From NCBI RefSeq assembly GCF_024584785.1, contig NZ_CP074112.1, forward strand, positions 2,294,001 through 2,358,000: 64,000 nucleotides of DNA, in the 5' to 3' direction. The notes beneath the pieces were generated by a model. That model was not told where the DNA came from. It searched no databases and worked only from the letters and a program-made list of their open reading frames with translations. Source of the stretch: Idiomarina loihiensis (GTDB taxonomy: Bacteria; Pseudomonadota; Gammaproteobacteria; Enterobacterales; Alteromonadaceae). Every line of letters starts with the position of its first letter. Position 1 is the first letter of the stretch. A program made the translations under genes and the position numbers. Below, piece after piece: positions 55,461 through 64,000 of the stretch.

Positions 55461-55663
55461 GTGTGATTCCTTCAAGGTAAACACGAAACTGTAAAGATAT
55501 ATTTTCACTGCAGCACTATAACTTGAATTGGCTGACAGGCAAATTTTCATTGTTTCGATATGTAACCATTTGTATCTTTGTGGTATAACAAACGGCTTGA
55601 TTACAAACAATTAACACTACAGCATATAAGCGGTCATAGCGGTTATTCAACGCATTTGTCTGT

Positions 55664-55680
55664 CACTGGCCCAACCAGTG
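55664..55680 (+). promoter_or_regulatory. Small hairpin upstream of the TPR-GGDEF gene
   Basis: CACTGG-CCCAA-CCAGTG, 45 nt before the start codon, in the 265-bp divergent region. May be a leader stem or an operator. Confidence 0.3.
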
Positions 55681-55725
55681 CGATAAGGTGCTCTTAATAA
55701 CCCAAGAAGAACAGCGGGAGAATTC

Positions 55726-57774
55726 ATGGTTCGGTACATTCATGCGGCTACTTTGAGCATGCTTTTATTGGTGGCATTGACCTTTGCCAATATGAGTTAT
55801 GCAGACATGCTTCCGCCGACGGATGCTGCAATAGAAGAAGAGCTCGAAGGTCTCTTAAATGAGTCTGATTATGAGGCCTCGCTGGTTCGTTTACTTGAGC
55901 TGCATGAGAGCACCAGCGAGCAAACGCCGGTCATGACTCGCATTCGACTGCTTGGTTACATCGCCTCTAATCATCATTACAATAAACGGCCCGAGCAGGC
56001 GCAAGACTATTTACAACAAATGAAAGCACTTGCGCAGCGCAGCGGCCTACCCGATGCCTTAGCTGAAACTGGTGGCACCGAAATCTATATTTTACTGTTA
56101 GATAATAAAGTTTCTGAGGCGTTAGCGATTCTTAATGACGCGTTAGTGCCAGTTGAACAAGCAACCATGCCTCGAGTTAAGTATTTTGTGCATAATCTTG
56201 CTGCTTATGTGTATTCAGCTCGTAGCCAATTCGCAGCAGCGCTCGAGCATCTTATCTATGCCCTAGATGCCATTAGCGGCACCAATACTGAGCGCACTAT
56301 ATTGCGCCAAGCTAGTCTCAAGTTGCGCATCGCCAACATTTATAATCAGCAGAAGAGCTATGACCTTGCGCTAGAGCAATTGGATGACCTTGAGGTTCGT
56401 ACGGCAGAGCTTCCTAATGCAAAAGCCTATTTGGTAGAAGTCACCTTCCAGCGTGGCGTCATCGAAACAGCCCGCGAAAATTATGATGCAGCCTTAGCTC
56501 ATTACGCCCAAGTAAAAAAACTTATAGCTGACGACACCGATTATCAGAGCACTTATTTAACGGTGCTTAATAATATTGGTGATATCGATATGAAGGTGCG
56601 TGACTTTGCCGGAGCGCGCCAAGCTTTCGACGAAGCCTATGCTATCGCTAACTTAAATAACGATGAGTTTAACGAAACCATCATTCGTTTTAACTTAGGT
56701 TTTATTGAAGTTTACGAAGGCGACTATGCTAACGGTCTGAGTAAGATGCTTGAGATTGTCCAACTAGCACGAGCTGAATGGGCGCCCGTAGACACTGAAG
56801 TCTTACTTGGTGAGTATGCTGAAGCCCTTGGAATTGCCGGCAACTATCAAGAAAAGGCTGCTATCCTGCTCGAGCAACGAGAGCTACGCGACCAAATTTA
56901 TAAAGCGGAGCAACAGAAAAGCGTTGCCGAGTTACAGAATTTGTACGATAGCAAAGATAAAGCTCAGCAAATTTTGCTACTAGAGCAAAAAAACGAGTTG
57001 AACCAGCAGCTCATTCAGAACCAAGAGCAAAAACGTACGATTCTTCTACTTCTCGTAGTGGTGGCACTGTTTGGCGCAGTCTTAGTCTTTATGTTGTACC
57101 GCTCAGCGCGTCGCTCTAACCAAGAACTTAAAGTGGCGAACGTAAAACTAGCTGAACAATCTATTCGTGATCCTCTTACCGGGCTGTTAAACCGCCGAGC
57201 CTTACAAAATAAGTTAAACGACCAGCATGATGCGCACGGTGATGCGATGATTTTGCTCGATATCGATCACTTTAAACGCATCAACGACAATCTTGGCCAT
57301 GCCGTGGGTGACGATGTGTTACTTGAGGTTTCAAAGCGCTTATTAGAGGTTTCGCGAGATTCCGATCTGGTGGTACGTTGGGGTGGTGAAGAGTTCTTAA
57401 TTTATCTTAGCAGCACCGAGCAGAAGCGCTTACCAGCCCTCACCGCAAGATTACTGGCAGCCATTAGCGAAAAGCCGATCCAGTCTGGTGATAAAGAGCT
57501 GCATGTTACCGCGACAGCTGGCTTTATCTGTTATCCATTTGCGGATTTAAACGAGAAACAAATGGACTGGGAAGACACCTTACAACTTGCCGATATGGTG
57601 CTCTACGCCGGTAAAGTGCACGGCCGGAATCAAGCTTGGGGTGTGATGGCGTTAAATGTACCTTTTGCTGAGGCACAGCCGCTCTTAGAAACCGACCTGC
57701 CAGCGGCAATCGACCAAGGCATGTTGAGTGTTGAAGTGGTACATGGCCCTAAAGTTCCTAGCTATAAAGCCTAG
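55726..57774 (+). CDS. TPR-GGDEF membrane diguanylate cyclase
   Basis: 682 residues. Signal peptide (TLSMLLLVALTFANMSYA), a periplasmic TPR-type helical region (about 40-400; for example AAYVYSARSQFAAALEHLIYA), a coiled coil, a single membrane helix (LLLLVVVALFGAVLVFMLY near 430-450) and a cytosolic GGDEF with VRWGGEEFLIYL and the I-site RDSD. A sensor that transmits a periplasmic protein or peptide signal to cyclic-di-GMP synthesis. GGGAG lies 6 nt before the ATG. Confidence 0.92.
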   Translation: MVRYIHAATLSMLLLVALTFANMSYADMLPPTDAAIEEELEGLLNESDYEASLVRLLELHESTSEQTPVMTRIRLLGYIASNHHYNKRPEQAQDYLQQMKALAQRSGLPDALAETGGTEIYILLLDNKVSEALAILNDALVPVEQATMPRVKYFVHNLAAYVYSARSQFAAALEHLIYALDAISGTNTERTILRQASLKLRIANIYNQQKSYDLALEQLDDLEVRTAELPNAKAYLVEVTFQRGVIETARENYDAALAHYAQVKKLIADDTDYQSTYLTVLNNIGDIDMKVRDFAGARQAFDEAYAIANLNNDEFNETIIRFNLGFIEVYEGDYANGLSKMLEIVQLARAEWAPVDTEVLLGEYAEALGIAGNYQEKAAILLEQRELRDQIYKAEQQKSVAELQNLYDSKDKAQQILLLEQKNELNQQLIQNQEQKRTILLLLVVVALFGAVLVFMLYRSARRSNQELKVANVKLAEQSIRDPLTGLLNRRALQNKLNDQHDAHGDAMILLDIDHFKRINDNLGHAVGDDVLLEVSKRLLEVSRDSDLVVRWGGEEFLIYLSSTEQKRLPALTARLLAAISEKPIQSGDKELHVTATAGFICYPFADLNEKQMDWEDTLQLADMVLYAGKVHGRNQAWGVMALNVPFAEAQPLLETDLPAAIDQGMLSVEVVHGPKVPSYKA

Positions 57775-57810
57775 TATTGATTAGCACCCAAACCAGTTAT
57801 TACACGTACT

Positions 57811-57848
57811 AAAAAGCCCTTGCTGGATAAACCAACAAGGGCTTTTTT
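57811..57848. terminator. Terminator between TPR-GGDEF and prolyl oligopeptidase
   Basis: Stem AAAAAGCCCTTG / CAAGGGCTTTTT with a 13-nt loop and T6 tail; serves both convergent genes. Confidence 0.85.
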
Positions 57849-57862
57849 CATGCACTTATGGA

Positions 57863-60010
57863 TTACTCTTTAATCCCCATGTTCCACAGGGTAAAGCCGT
57901 AAATATCAGCATATTGCTCAATGGTTTTTGATACCGGAGTACCAGCACCATGACCGGCATTGGTCTCAATCCGAATGAGCTGAGGATTGCTACCACCGGC
58001 TTTAGCTTGAAGCTCTGCGGCAAACTTAAAGGAGTGCGCAGGTACGACGCGGTCATCGTGGTCGCCCGTAGTGACCAAGGTGGCTGGATATTCCACACCA
58101 GACTTGACGTTATGCACTGGCGAATAGCCATAAAGATACTCAAACATCTCTTTGCTGTCTTCTGCAGTGCCGTAGTCATAAGCCCAACCAGCGCCAGCGG
58201 TAAAGGTATGATAGCGCAGCATATCTAGTACCCCAACGGCTGGTAAAGCAACTTGCATAAGTTCTGGGCGCTGAGTCATCACCGCACCTACTAACAAGCC
58301 ACCATTAGAGCCACCACGAATCGCCAAGCGCTCACTTGAGGTAAAGTCTTCAGCAATTAAATACTCGGCCGCAGCAATAAAGTCATCAAACACATTCTGC
58401 TTTTGTAACTGGGTACCGGCATCATGCCATGCTTTACCGTACTCACCGCCACCACGTAAGTTAGCTACGGCATACACACCACCAAGCTCTAACCACATGG
58501 CATTCGCCATACTAAATGAAGGCGTGAGACTGACGTTGAAGCCACCGTAACCATAGAGAATGGTCGGGTTGCTGCCATCGAGCTCTAAGCCCTTTTTATG
58601 AGTGATGATCATAGGTACCTTGGTACCATCTTTTGAGGTGTAAAAAACCTGTTTTGATTCATAATCATCGCTATTAAACGCGGTTTGTGGCTGTTCATAC
58701 ACCTCAGATTCACCTGCATCCGGCTCGTAAGCATAGATGGTGCTTGGTGTGCTGTAGTTGGTGAATGAATAGTACAACGTTTCTTCATCACGCTTACCAG
58801 AGAAGCCACCGACACTCCCTACCCCTGGTAACGCAACTTCACGTACTTTATTACCGTCGTAATCGTATTGCTGTACTTGGGCAATCGCGTCCACCATGTA
58901 TTCAGCAAAGATGTAACCAGCACCCGTTGAGGCACTTAACACATAATCAGTTTCGGCAATAAAATCTTGCCAGTTAGCTGGTTGCGGCGCACTGGCGTCA
59001 ACCGTCACGATTTTTTGATTGGGCGCATTGCGATTAGTAACCAGATACAGCTTGCTACCTACGTTATCTAATAAACCAGTATCGCTATCCGTGTCACCCA
59101 CGATCGTCACTAACTCGCTCTCTGGTTTGGTTAAATCTTTAATAAACAACTTGTTACCAGATGTAGATACCGATGCACTAATCAGCAAATAGTTGTCATC
59201 TTCCGTGACATAGCCACCCACATAACGGTGTTTTTCAGCTTCAGTACCGCCAAAAATCACGGCATCGTCAGCTTGTGCAGTACCTAGTTTATGATAATAC
59301 AGTTTATGCTGGTCGGTTTTCGCTGATAATTCAGACCCTTCCGGCTTATCGTAACTCGAGTAATAGAAGCCTTCGTTGCCATACCAAGAAATACCGCTGA
59401 ACTTCACGTCGACCAGCACAGGTTCAAGCTGTTCTTTGGTTTCGACATCAATCACAATGATTTTACGCCAGTCACTGCCGCCCTCAGAGATCGCATAAGC
59501 AGCAATCGAACCATCTTTTGAGAAGCTCAAGCTAGCCAAGCTGGTGGTGCCATCTTCACTGAAGGTATTGGGATCAAGAAAGACTTCCGTGTTCCCTTCT
59601 GCATCGGTACGGTAAACCACGTATTGGTTTTGTAATCCATCGTTTTTGTAGAAATAGGTGTAGTTACCCTCTTTAAAAGGTGAGCCTACTTTTTCATAGT
59701 TCCACAGCTCAGTTAAGCGGTCTTTGATCTTCGCTCGTAATGGGATTTCATTTAGGTAAGCGAACGTTACTTCGTTTTGAGCTTTCACCCAAGCTTCAGT
59801 TTCTGCGCTACGATCGTCTTCTAACCAACGGTATGGGTCAGCTACGCTCGTACCAAAATAGGTATCAGTGACGTTGCCTCGAACCGTAGTTGGATAAGTG
59901 ATAGACGACGGTACGGATGTCTGCATGGAAGCCTCCGTTGAGGTCTCTTCTGGTTGCGGCGAGCAAGCACTTAAGAGTGCCAAGCTAGCCACCGCGGCGA
60001 TATATTTCAT
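57863..60010 (-). CDS. Prolyl oligopeptidase (S9A), lipoprotein
   Basis: 715 residues with lipobox ALLSACS near 16. N-terminal [18 protein letters not shown] is the family start. Catalytic Ser in [21 protein letters not shown] near 560, Asp in GDHDDRVVP near 650 and His in NAGHGAGTP near 685. Cleaves after proline in short peptides. The lipid anchor implies action in the periplasm or at the outer membrane. GGGAG precedes the start. Confidence 0.94.
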   Translation of the reverse strand: MKYIAAVASLALLSACSPQPEETSTEASMQTSVPSSITYPTTVRGNVTDTYFGTSVADPYRWLEDDRSAETEAWVKAQNEVTFAYLNEIPLRAKIKDRLTELWNYEKVGSPFKEGNYTYFYKNDGLQNQYVVYRTDAEGNTEVFLDPNTFSEDGTTSLASLSFSKDGSIAAYAISEGGSDWRKIIVIDVETKEQLEPVLVDVKFSGISWYGNEGFYYSSYDKPEGSELSAKTDQHKLYYHKLGTAQADDAVIFGGTEAEKHRYVGGYVTEDDNYLLISASVSTSGNKLFIKDLTKPESELVTIVGDTDSDTGLLDNVGSKLYLVTNRNAPNQKIVTVDASAPQPANWQDFIAETDYVLSASTGAGYIFAEYMVDAIAQVQQYDYDGNKVREVALPGVGSVGGFSGKRDEETLYYSFTNYSTPSTIYAYEPDAGESEVYEQPQTAFNSDDYESKQVFYTSKDGTKVPMIITHKKGLELDGSNPTILYGYGGFNVSLTPSFSMANAMWLELGGVYAVANLRGGGEYGKAWHDAGTQLQKQNVFDDFIAAAEYLIAEDFTSSERLAIRGGSNGGLLVGAVMTQRPELMQVALPAVGVLDMLRYHTFTAGAGWAYDYGTAEDSKEMFEYLYGYSPVHNVKSGVEYPATLVTTGDHDDRVVPAHSFKFAAELQAKAGGSNPQLIRIETNAGHGAGTPVSKTIEQYADIYGFTLWNMGIKE

Positions 60011-60039
60011 AGATCAATAACTCCCTTCGATTGTTATTA

Positions 60040-60609
60040 TTAGCTCAGCGCTGGGTGTGTGTTAGCAAACCAAGGCTGACCATTTAGTGCCAATAGAAAT
60101 TGTTGTAAATTCGGATAATGCAAAATATCTATTTGCTGCCGAAATTGGGCCCAGCTCAAATAGCAAGCCAACCGTAACAACCCATCTGATAATTGCTCTG
60201 GCTGTTCTGGTAGGCTCCACGTGCGTTGATTCAACAACGCTAAAATGGCCTCAATACGCTGCTGCTGACGCTGCAAGTAGGCACTATGCTCAGCTGTTAA
60301 GCCATCTCGTTCAAGCAAAAAGAGATTAATGGTAGTGTCTAATGCGGTGTTCACCATGCAAAACAGGTCATAGTCCGCTGCATCTTGGCAAAAAGCTTGT
60401 CCAGCCTGCTCACGTAGGTAACGAACAATAGAGGCAGAGTCGTAAAAGGTCTGCTCATTATGTTGTAAAAAGGGCACCCGATACGTAGGTGAATGCTGAC
60501 CACTTGCTTGTTGATCGGTCATAATAAATTGGTACGGTTGCTGCTGTAATGCCAACACAATGCGGCAATGCCGTACATAGGGTGAGGTATAACTGCCAAA
60601 TAACTTCAT
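60040..60609 (-). CDS. Glutathione S-transferase family protein
   Basis: 189 residues from the ATG at 60609 (GAGGG upstream). Thioredoxin-like N-domain (MKLFGSYTSPYVRHCRIVLA) with Ser/Tyr at the active-site start, cis-Pro in YRVPFLQ, the glutathione-binding DSASIVRYL, and a helical C-domain. Substrate unknown. 29 nt upstream of the peptidase gene on the same strand, so it may be co-transcribed. Confidence 0.88.
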   Translation of the reverse strand: MKLFGSYTSPYVRHCRIVLALQQQPYQFIMTDQQASGQHSPTYRVPFLQHNEQTFYDSASIVRYLREQAGQAFCQDAADYDLFCMVNTALDTTINLFLLERDGLTAEHSAYLQRQQQRIEAILALLNQRTWSLPEQPEQLSDGLLRLACYLSWAQFRQQIDILHYPNLQQFLLALNGQPWFANTHPALS

Positions 60610-60663
60610 AATCGCCCTCAAAAGACGTTAAGCTATAGAAACATGTCGCTAGAGATTATCACA

Positions 60664-61275
60664 ATGAAAACCGCCATACAGTATTTACTCAAAGGCTTGG
60701 CTATTTTGTTGCCGCTGGTGGTAACAATCGCTTTAGCTCATTGGTTATTGGTGACCATCGAAACCTGGTTAAGCCCGATCTGGAAAGCCTTGCTTGGGGA
60801 TAAGTATTATTTGCCCGGGCTGGCTTTTGTCAGCTTTTTGGTGTTGGCCGCAGCGGTCGGCTTTAGCTCGCAATGGACAGCACTGAATAAGCTCTGGCAG
60901 TTGCCAGGAAATATTATGGAGCGGATGCCATTACTTCGCAGTATTTATGGCACCATCAATGATGTTTTTGATCTGATGTCGGGCAAAAGTTTCTCCGACG
61001 AGTCGGTGGTGCTGGTGCATTTGCCGGGCGGCGATATTCGTTTGATTGGCATCGTCACCAAAAAGAGTGGAATTAAAGGCGACCGCCTGTCAGAGACTTT
61101 AGATGATGACCACATTGCAGTGTTTCTCCCCATGAGCTACAACGTGGGCGGGTACATGATCATGGTACCGCGTAGCGCCGTGACCCCCTTGGACATGTCG
61201 GCAGCTGACGCCATGCAATTAACTATCAGCGGCGGTTTAGGTAAAAACCGCAGCAACAACAAATCTGGAGAATAA
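60664..61275 (+). CDS. DUF502 membrane protein
   Basis: 203 residues. Two N-terminal membrane helices (LLKGLAILLPLVVTIALAHW and LAFVSFLVLAAAVGF), then a soluble domain with PLLRSIYGTINDVFDLM and VFLPMSYNVGGYMIMVPRSAV, the DUF502 signature. Function unknown in bacteria; the family resembles plant LCV-like proteins. The start could be 60643 instead. Five bases separate it from the carboxylesterase gene. Confidence 0.88.
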   Translation: MKTAIQYLLKGLAILLPLVVTIALAHWLLVTIETWLSPIWKALLGDKYYLPGLAFVSFLVLAAAVGFSSQWTALNKLWQLPGNIMERMPLLRSIYGTINDVFDLMSGKSFSDESVVLVHLPGGDIRLIGIVTKKSGIKGDRLSETLDDDHIAVFLPMSYNVGGYMIMVPRSAVTPLDMSAADAMQLTISGGLGKNRSNNKSGE

Positions 61276-61280
61276 CTCAT

Positions 61281-61940
61281 ATGTCGTATTTAGCTTGCGA
61301 GCAAATTGAACCTCAGCAGCCCGCAACTCATGCCATCATTTGGTTACATGGCCTTGGTGCCGACGGTCATGATTTTGTGCCCTTGGTGCCTCACCTGCAG
61401 TTACCTGCGGGGGTGCATGCGCGCTTTATCTTCCCCCATGCTCCGCACCTGCCAGTAACCATTAATGGCGGCATGCGTATGCCCGCTTGGTACGATATTC
61501 TGAGTATGAGTATTGAGCGTGAGGTCGATGAACAGCAATTGCGTGAATCCGCAGCGCAGGTACAGGCACTGATTGAACGTGAGCTAGAACGCGGAATTAA
61601 ACCTGATCACATTGTTCTTGCAGGCTTCTCTCAAGGCGGTGCGGTAGTTTACGAAGCAGCTCTCAGTTATCCCAAGCGCCTCGCCGGGTTGCTGGTGCTA
61701 TCAAGTTACTTAGCGACACATCAAAGCATTCAACCACACAGCGCTAATGCTGATCTGCCCATTTTAGTGCAACATGGCAGCCAAGATCCGGTCGTCGCTG
61801 AAGCTCTTGGTAGACATGCCCAGCAATGGCTGGCTGAGCATAACTATCAAGTGCAATATCAGACGTTTCAGATGCAACACCAGGTGTGTCCAGAACAGAT
61901 AGCCGCCATTAGCAAATGGCTGCAGCAGGTCTTGGCTTAA
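61281..61940 (+). CDS. Carboxylesterase (phospholipase/acyl-protein thioesterase family)
   Basis: 219 residues. IIWLHGLGADGHDFVPLVPHL is the family start; nucleophile in LAGFSQGGAVVYEAAL near 117, Asp in HGSQDPVV near 172 and the catalytic His in MQHQVCPEQ near 205. The usual GHxV at the His is here QHQV. Cytosolic serine esterase with broad substrates. The 3' end overlaps convergent purK by 4 bp. Confidence 0.9.
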   Translation: MSYLACEQIEPQQPATHAIIWLHGLGADGHDFVPLVPHLQLPAGVHARFIFPHAPHLPVTINGGMRMPAWYDILSMSIEREVDEQQLRESAAQVQALIERELERGIKPDHIVLAGFSQGGAVVYEAALSYPKRLAGLLVLSSYLATHQSIQPHSANADLPILVQHGSQDPVVAEALGRHAQQWLAEHNYQVQYQTFQMQHQVCPEQIAAISKWLQQVLA

Positions 61941-63025
61941 TCAGCCAAGACCTGCAACTTATGCGCCCATTGGCTCACCCATTGCTGGGCCGTATCACGA
62001 TTGGCTGTACGAATATTGACATGACCAACCTTACGGCCCGGGCGAGCTTCTTTGTTGTACCAATGACAATCGGTATCGGCATGGTGCCACAATCCAGCTG
62101 GAATTTGTTCGGCACCAATCACGTTTAACATCAGCGTGGGCGTTAATCTTAATAACGGCAATGGCATGCCAGTTAGCGCCCGAATATGCAGGTCAAATTG
62201 GCTACTATTGGCGCCGGTCATGGTCCAATGACCCGAATTGTGTACGCGCGGGGCAATCTCGTTTACCAACAACTTAGTTTGTTGCTGTTCTTCCACCACA
62301 AAAAATTCAATCGCAAGCACACCGACATAATTTAACGCATCTGTAAGACGTTTAAAGCATGCCTCAGCTTGCTGCTGCAATGCATCTGACACAGGGTCTA
62401 TCGCACCTAAGCTATAACTTAAAATACCGCGCTCATGAACATTGGTAATCAGTGGATAGCAACAAATACTACCATCCTTACTGCGCGCTCCTACCAGCGA
62501 TACTTCGCGCTCAAACGCTATCATTTGTTCAGCGATACCGGGCGCTTGGCCGGCAGCAGCAGCTACTTCTGCTACCTCATCAGCCACCCCAAAACGCCAC
62601 TGCCCTTTACCGTCATAGCCGCCACGAGCTGCTTTAAGAACCAACGGCTGTTCCGCCTGCTGGAGGATCTTGGTTAGCTCATCGGCGTTGTGGTAAGTTT
62701 GCCACGGAGAGGTTGGCACTTGGCAATCATCAAATAATTTCTTCTCGGCGCGGCGATCGGTAAGGCTCTTAATGCGCGCGGGGTCCATCAAAAATTTATC
62801 ATGCGCTGCAGCGATGATATCCGCCGGAATATCCTCGTGTTCCCAGCTAACCACGTCCGCCCAAGCAATAGCTTCGGCTAAGCTCATGCTCAAGTCTAGT
62901 TGTGCACTCAAAGGTTTAACGGTGTTACTACGGGTACTAAAAAGTAGACACTCATGGCCATGGCTAATCCCGCTTGCGCCAAGCATCTGACCTAGCTGGC
63001 CGTCACCGATAAACAGAATTTTCAT
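61937..63025 (-). CDS. purK: PurK, 5-(carboxyamino)imidazole ribonucleotide synthase
   Basis: 362 residues, ATP-grasp enzyme of purine synthesis using AIR, bicarbonate and [15 protein letters not shown] at the N-terminus, [13 protein letters not shown] near 143, [16 protein letters not shown] near 180 and [14 protein letters not shown] near 260. Start overlaps the purE stop as ATGA, so coupled translation. Standard purE-purK operon. Confidence 0.97.
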   Translation of the reverse strand: MKILFIGDGQLGQMLGASGISHGHECLLFSTRSNTVKPLSAQLDLSMSLAEAIAWADVVSWEHEDIPADIIAAAHDKFLMDPARIKSLTDRRAEKKLFDDCQVPTSPWQTYHNADELTKILQQAEQPLVLKAARGGYDGKGQWRFGVADEVAEVAAAAGQAPGIAEQMIAFEREVSLVGARSKDGSICCYPLITNVHERGILSYSLGAIDPVSDALQQQAEACFKRLTDALNYVGVLAIEFFVVEEQQQTKLLVNEIAPRVHNSGHWTMTGANSSQFDLHIRALTGMPLPLLRLTPTLMLNVIGAEQIPAGLWHHADTDCHWYNKEARPGRKVGHVNIRTANRDTAQQWVSQWAHKLQVLAD

Positions 63026-63513
63026 GCATCTAACTCCAGCTTAGACCCTTGTAATACTTGCTCACGCTGGTGGGCTCTAAAAGCCTGAACCTTAGCGCGT
63101 ACGGTGGGATCAAACGAACCGATAACCTGAGCCGCCAACAAACCAGCGTTTGCGGCACCGGCGTCACCAATCGCAAGAGTACCTACGGCTACACCTTTTG
63201 GCATTTGCACAATAGATAGCAAGCTGTCTAAACCCTTAAGTTGTTTGCTCGGAACTGGCACACCAAAGACCGGAATAGCAGTGAATGCGGCTAACATTCC
63301 TGGCAGATGCGCAGCGCCGCCGGCGCCAGCAATCACCACGGGCACCCCATCTTGTTCAGCTTGCTGCATCGTGGTTTGCAGTAAATCGGGAGTACGGTGG
63401 GCAGAGACCACTTGCGCTTGCCAAGCAACGCCTAAGTCTTCCAACATTTTTGCTGCGTTCTTCATTACGGGCCAATCTGATTTCGACCCCATTAAGATTA
63501 ATACCGGTGCCAT
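63022..63513 (-). CDS. purE: PurE, N5-carboxyaminoimidazole ribonucleotide mutase
   Basis: 163 residues from the ATG at 63513 with AGGAG 9 nt upstream; a longer in-frame start at 63570 is not supported. [14 protein letters not shown] and VSAHRTPD are the nucleotide-binding and catalytic motifs, and [14 protein letters not shown] is diagnostic of class I PurE. Works directly before PurC using the PurK product. Confidence 0.97.
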   Translation of the reverse strand: MAPVLILMGSKSDWPVMKNAAKMLEDLGVAWQAQVVSAHRTPDLLQTTMQQAEQDGVPVVIAGAGGAAHLPGMLAAFTAIPVFGVPVPSKQLKGLDSLLSIVQMPKGVAVGTLAIGDAGAANAGLLAAQVIGSFDPTVRAKVQAFRAHQREQVLQGSKLELDA

Positions 63514-63572
63514 GCTAGCTGCTCCTGTTTTAAAGGAGCGAATTGTAGCCATGCTGTGCGCTCGGTGCAAAT

Positions 63573-64000
63573 TTATTGCGCAATTCTAAGCCGATCTCGA
63601 CCTTGGCTCTTCGCTGTATCCATAGCATCGTCGGCCTTTTCTAACAGTTGCTCCCAGCTTTCGCCGGGACGCCATTGAGTGACCCCAGCGCTGGCCGTTA
63701 CCCGTGCCATCATGCTTTTGATAGCAAAAGGTTCATGGCGTAAATTATCCAGTACACAGCCACTGTACTGCGCGGCCTCCCGTAAACTGGCATTAGGAAA
63801 AATCACAATAAACTCTGCGCCATTGCCGCGAATAAAAATATCATCTGGACGACAGCAGGCGCGAATACGGCGAGCCGTATCTTGCAATACCGCATCGCCA
63901 AACATATAGCCGAATTTATCGTTGACCGCTTTAAAGGCATCTAAGTCTATTAACATCAAACACAAAGAGTGCTGACGCTGCTCAGCTTGTTGTAGGTGGT
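63573..64000 (-). CDS. Degenerate GGDEF-domain protein (partial, N-terminus beyond right edge)
   Basis: The visible 142 codons form a GGDEF domain ([23 protein letters not shown] near its start), but the active-site loop reads RGNGAEF instead of RxGGDEF. The first signature Gly and the catalytic acid pair are thus altered. The C-terminal [15 protein letters not shown] is intact. The frame is open to the window end. Probably not a cyclase; such domains often act as GTP- or protein-binding modules. It is upstream of purE (59 nt gap) on the same strand. Confidence 0.85.
   Translation of the reverse strand, partial: HLQQAEQRQHSLCLMLIDLDAFKAVNDKFGYMFGDAVLQDTARRIRACCRPDDIFIRGNGAEFIVIFPNASLREAAQYSGCVLDNLRHEPFAIKSMMARVTASAGVTQWRPGESWEQLLEKADDAMDTAKSQGRDRLRIAQ

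Overview
The window looks like a chromosomal segment of a marine-type gammaproteobacterium of the Alteromonadales, possibly an Idiomarina relative. This is inferred from YbiT, YeeN, PurE/PurK and RegA-type proteins close to gammaproteobacterial forms, moderate GC, many secreted peptidases and many GGDEF proteins; nothing here fixes the genus. Coding density is high and no rRNA, tRNA or CRISPR array was seen.

Layout. 1-3.0 kb: the 5' part of a type I CRISPR cas3 gene running off the left edge, preceded by a gap with a long hairpin and a truncated HipB-like antitoxin remnant. 3.0-5.7 kb: SDR plus DOPA-dioxygenase-like operon, divergent from a LysR regulator. 5.9-12.8 kb: amidohydrolase lipoprotein, old yellow enzyme, EEP-family protein plus amidase, an exported protein of unknown function, and a lipoate ligase with its accessory domain at the N-terminus. 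12.8-17.6 kb: the dabB-dabA inorganic-carbon pump with a divergent LysR gene. 17.8-19.6 kb: an RsbQ-like hydrolase translationally coupled to a PAS-GGDEF diguanylate cyclase. 19.7-24.5 kb: NDH-2, methyltransferase/cupin pair and a NatAB-like ABC exporter. 24.8-30.6 kb: oleate hydratase, an intact IS256-family element sitting 19 bp before a glutathione peroxidase gene, and a secreted M17 aminopeptidase. 30.7-40 kb: D-amino-acid/threonine-aldolase-like enzyme, serine hydrolase, PAS-GGDEF, di-haem peroxidase, S9 peptidase, META lipoprotein and 1-Cys peroxiredoxin. 40.3-44.9 kb: CsgG/small lipoprotein/DUF4810/DUF799 operon, phosphopantetheinyl transferase and ybiT. 45-48 kb: persulfide dioxygenase-DUF2798-YeiH operon and ompW with an FNR-type site. 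48-50.3 kb: RegB/RegA-like two-component pair leading into a c-type haem DUF3365 gene. 50.4-60 kb: copper TonB receptor, yeeN, oligopeptidase B, TPR-GGDEF and prolyl oligopeptidase. 60-64 kb: GST, DUF502, carboxylesterase, purK, purE and a degenerate GGDEF protein cut by the right edge.

Themes. (1) Peptide and amino-acid scavenging: three S9 peptidases, an exported M17 aminopeptidase, an amidase and an amidohydrolase. (2) Redox, peroxide and sulfide handling: glutathione peroxidase, peroxiredoxin, di-haem peroxidase, persulfide dioxygenase, OYE and a RegBA-like system. (3) Cyclic-di-GMP: four GGDEF proteins, three with GGEEF and an I-site and one degenerate. The most interesting units are the RsbQ-like/PAS-GGDEF pair, the kinase/regulator/haem-protein operon whose kinase has no cysteine, the CsgG-DUF4810-DUF799 lipoprotein operon and the palindrome-controlled persulfide operon.
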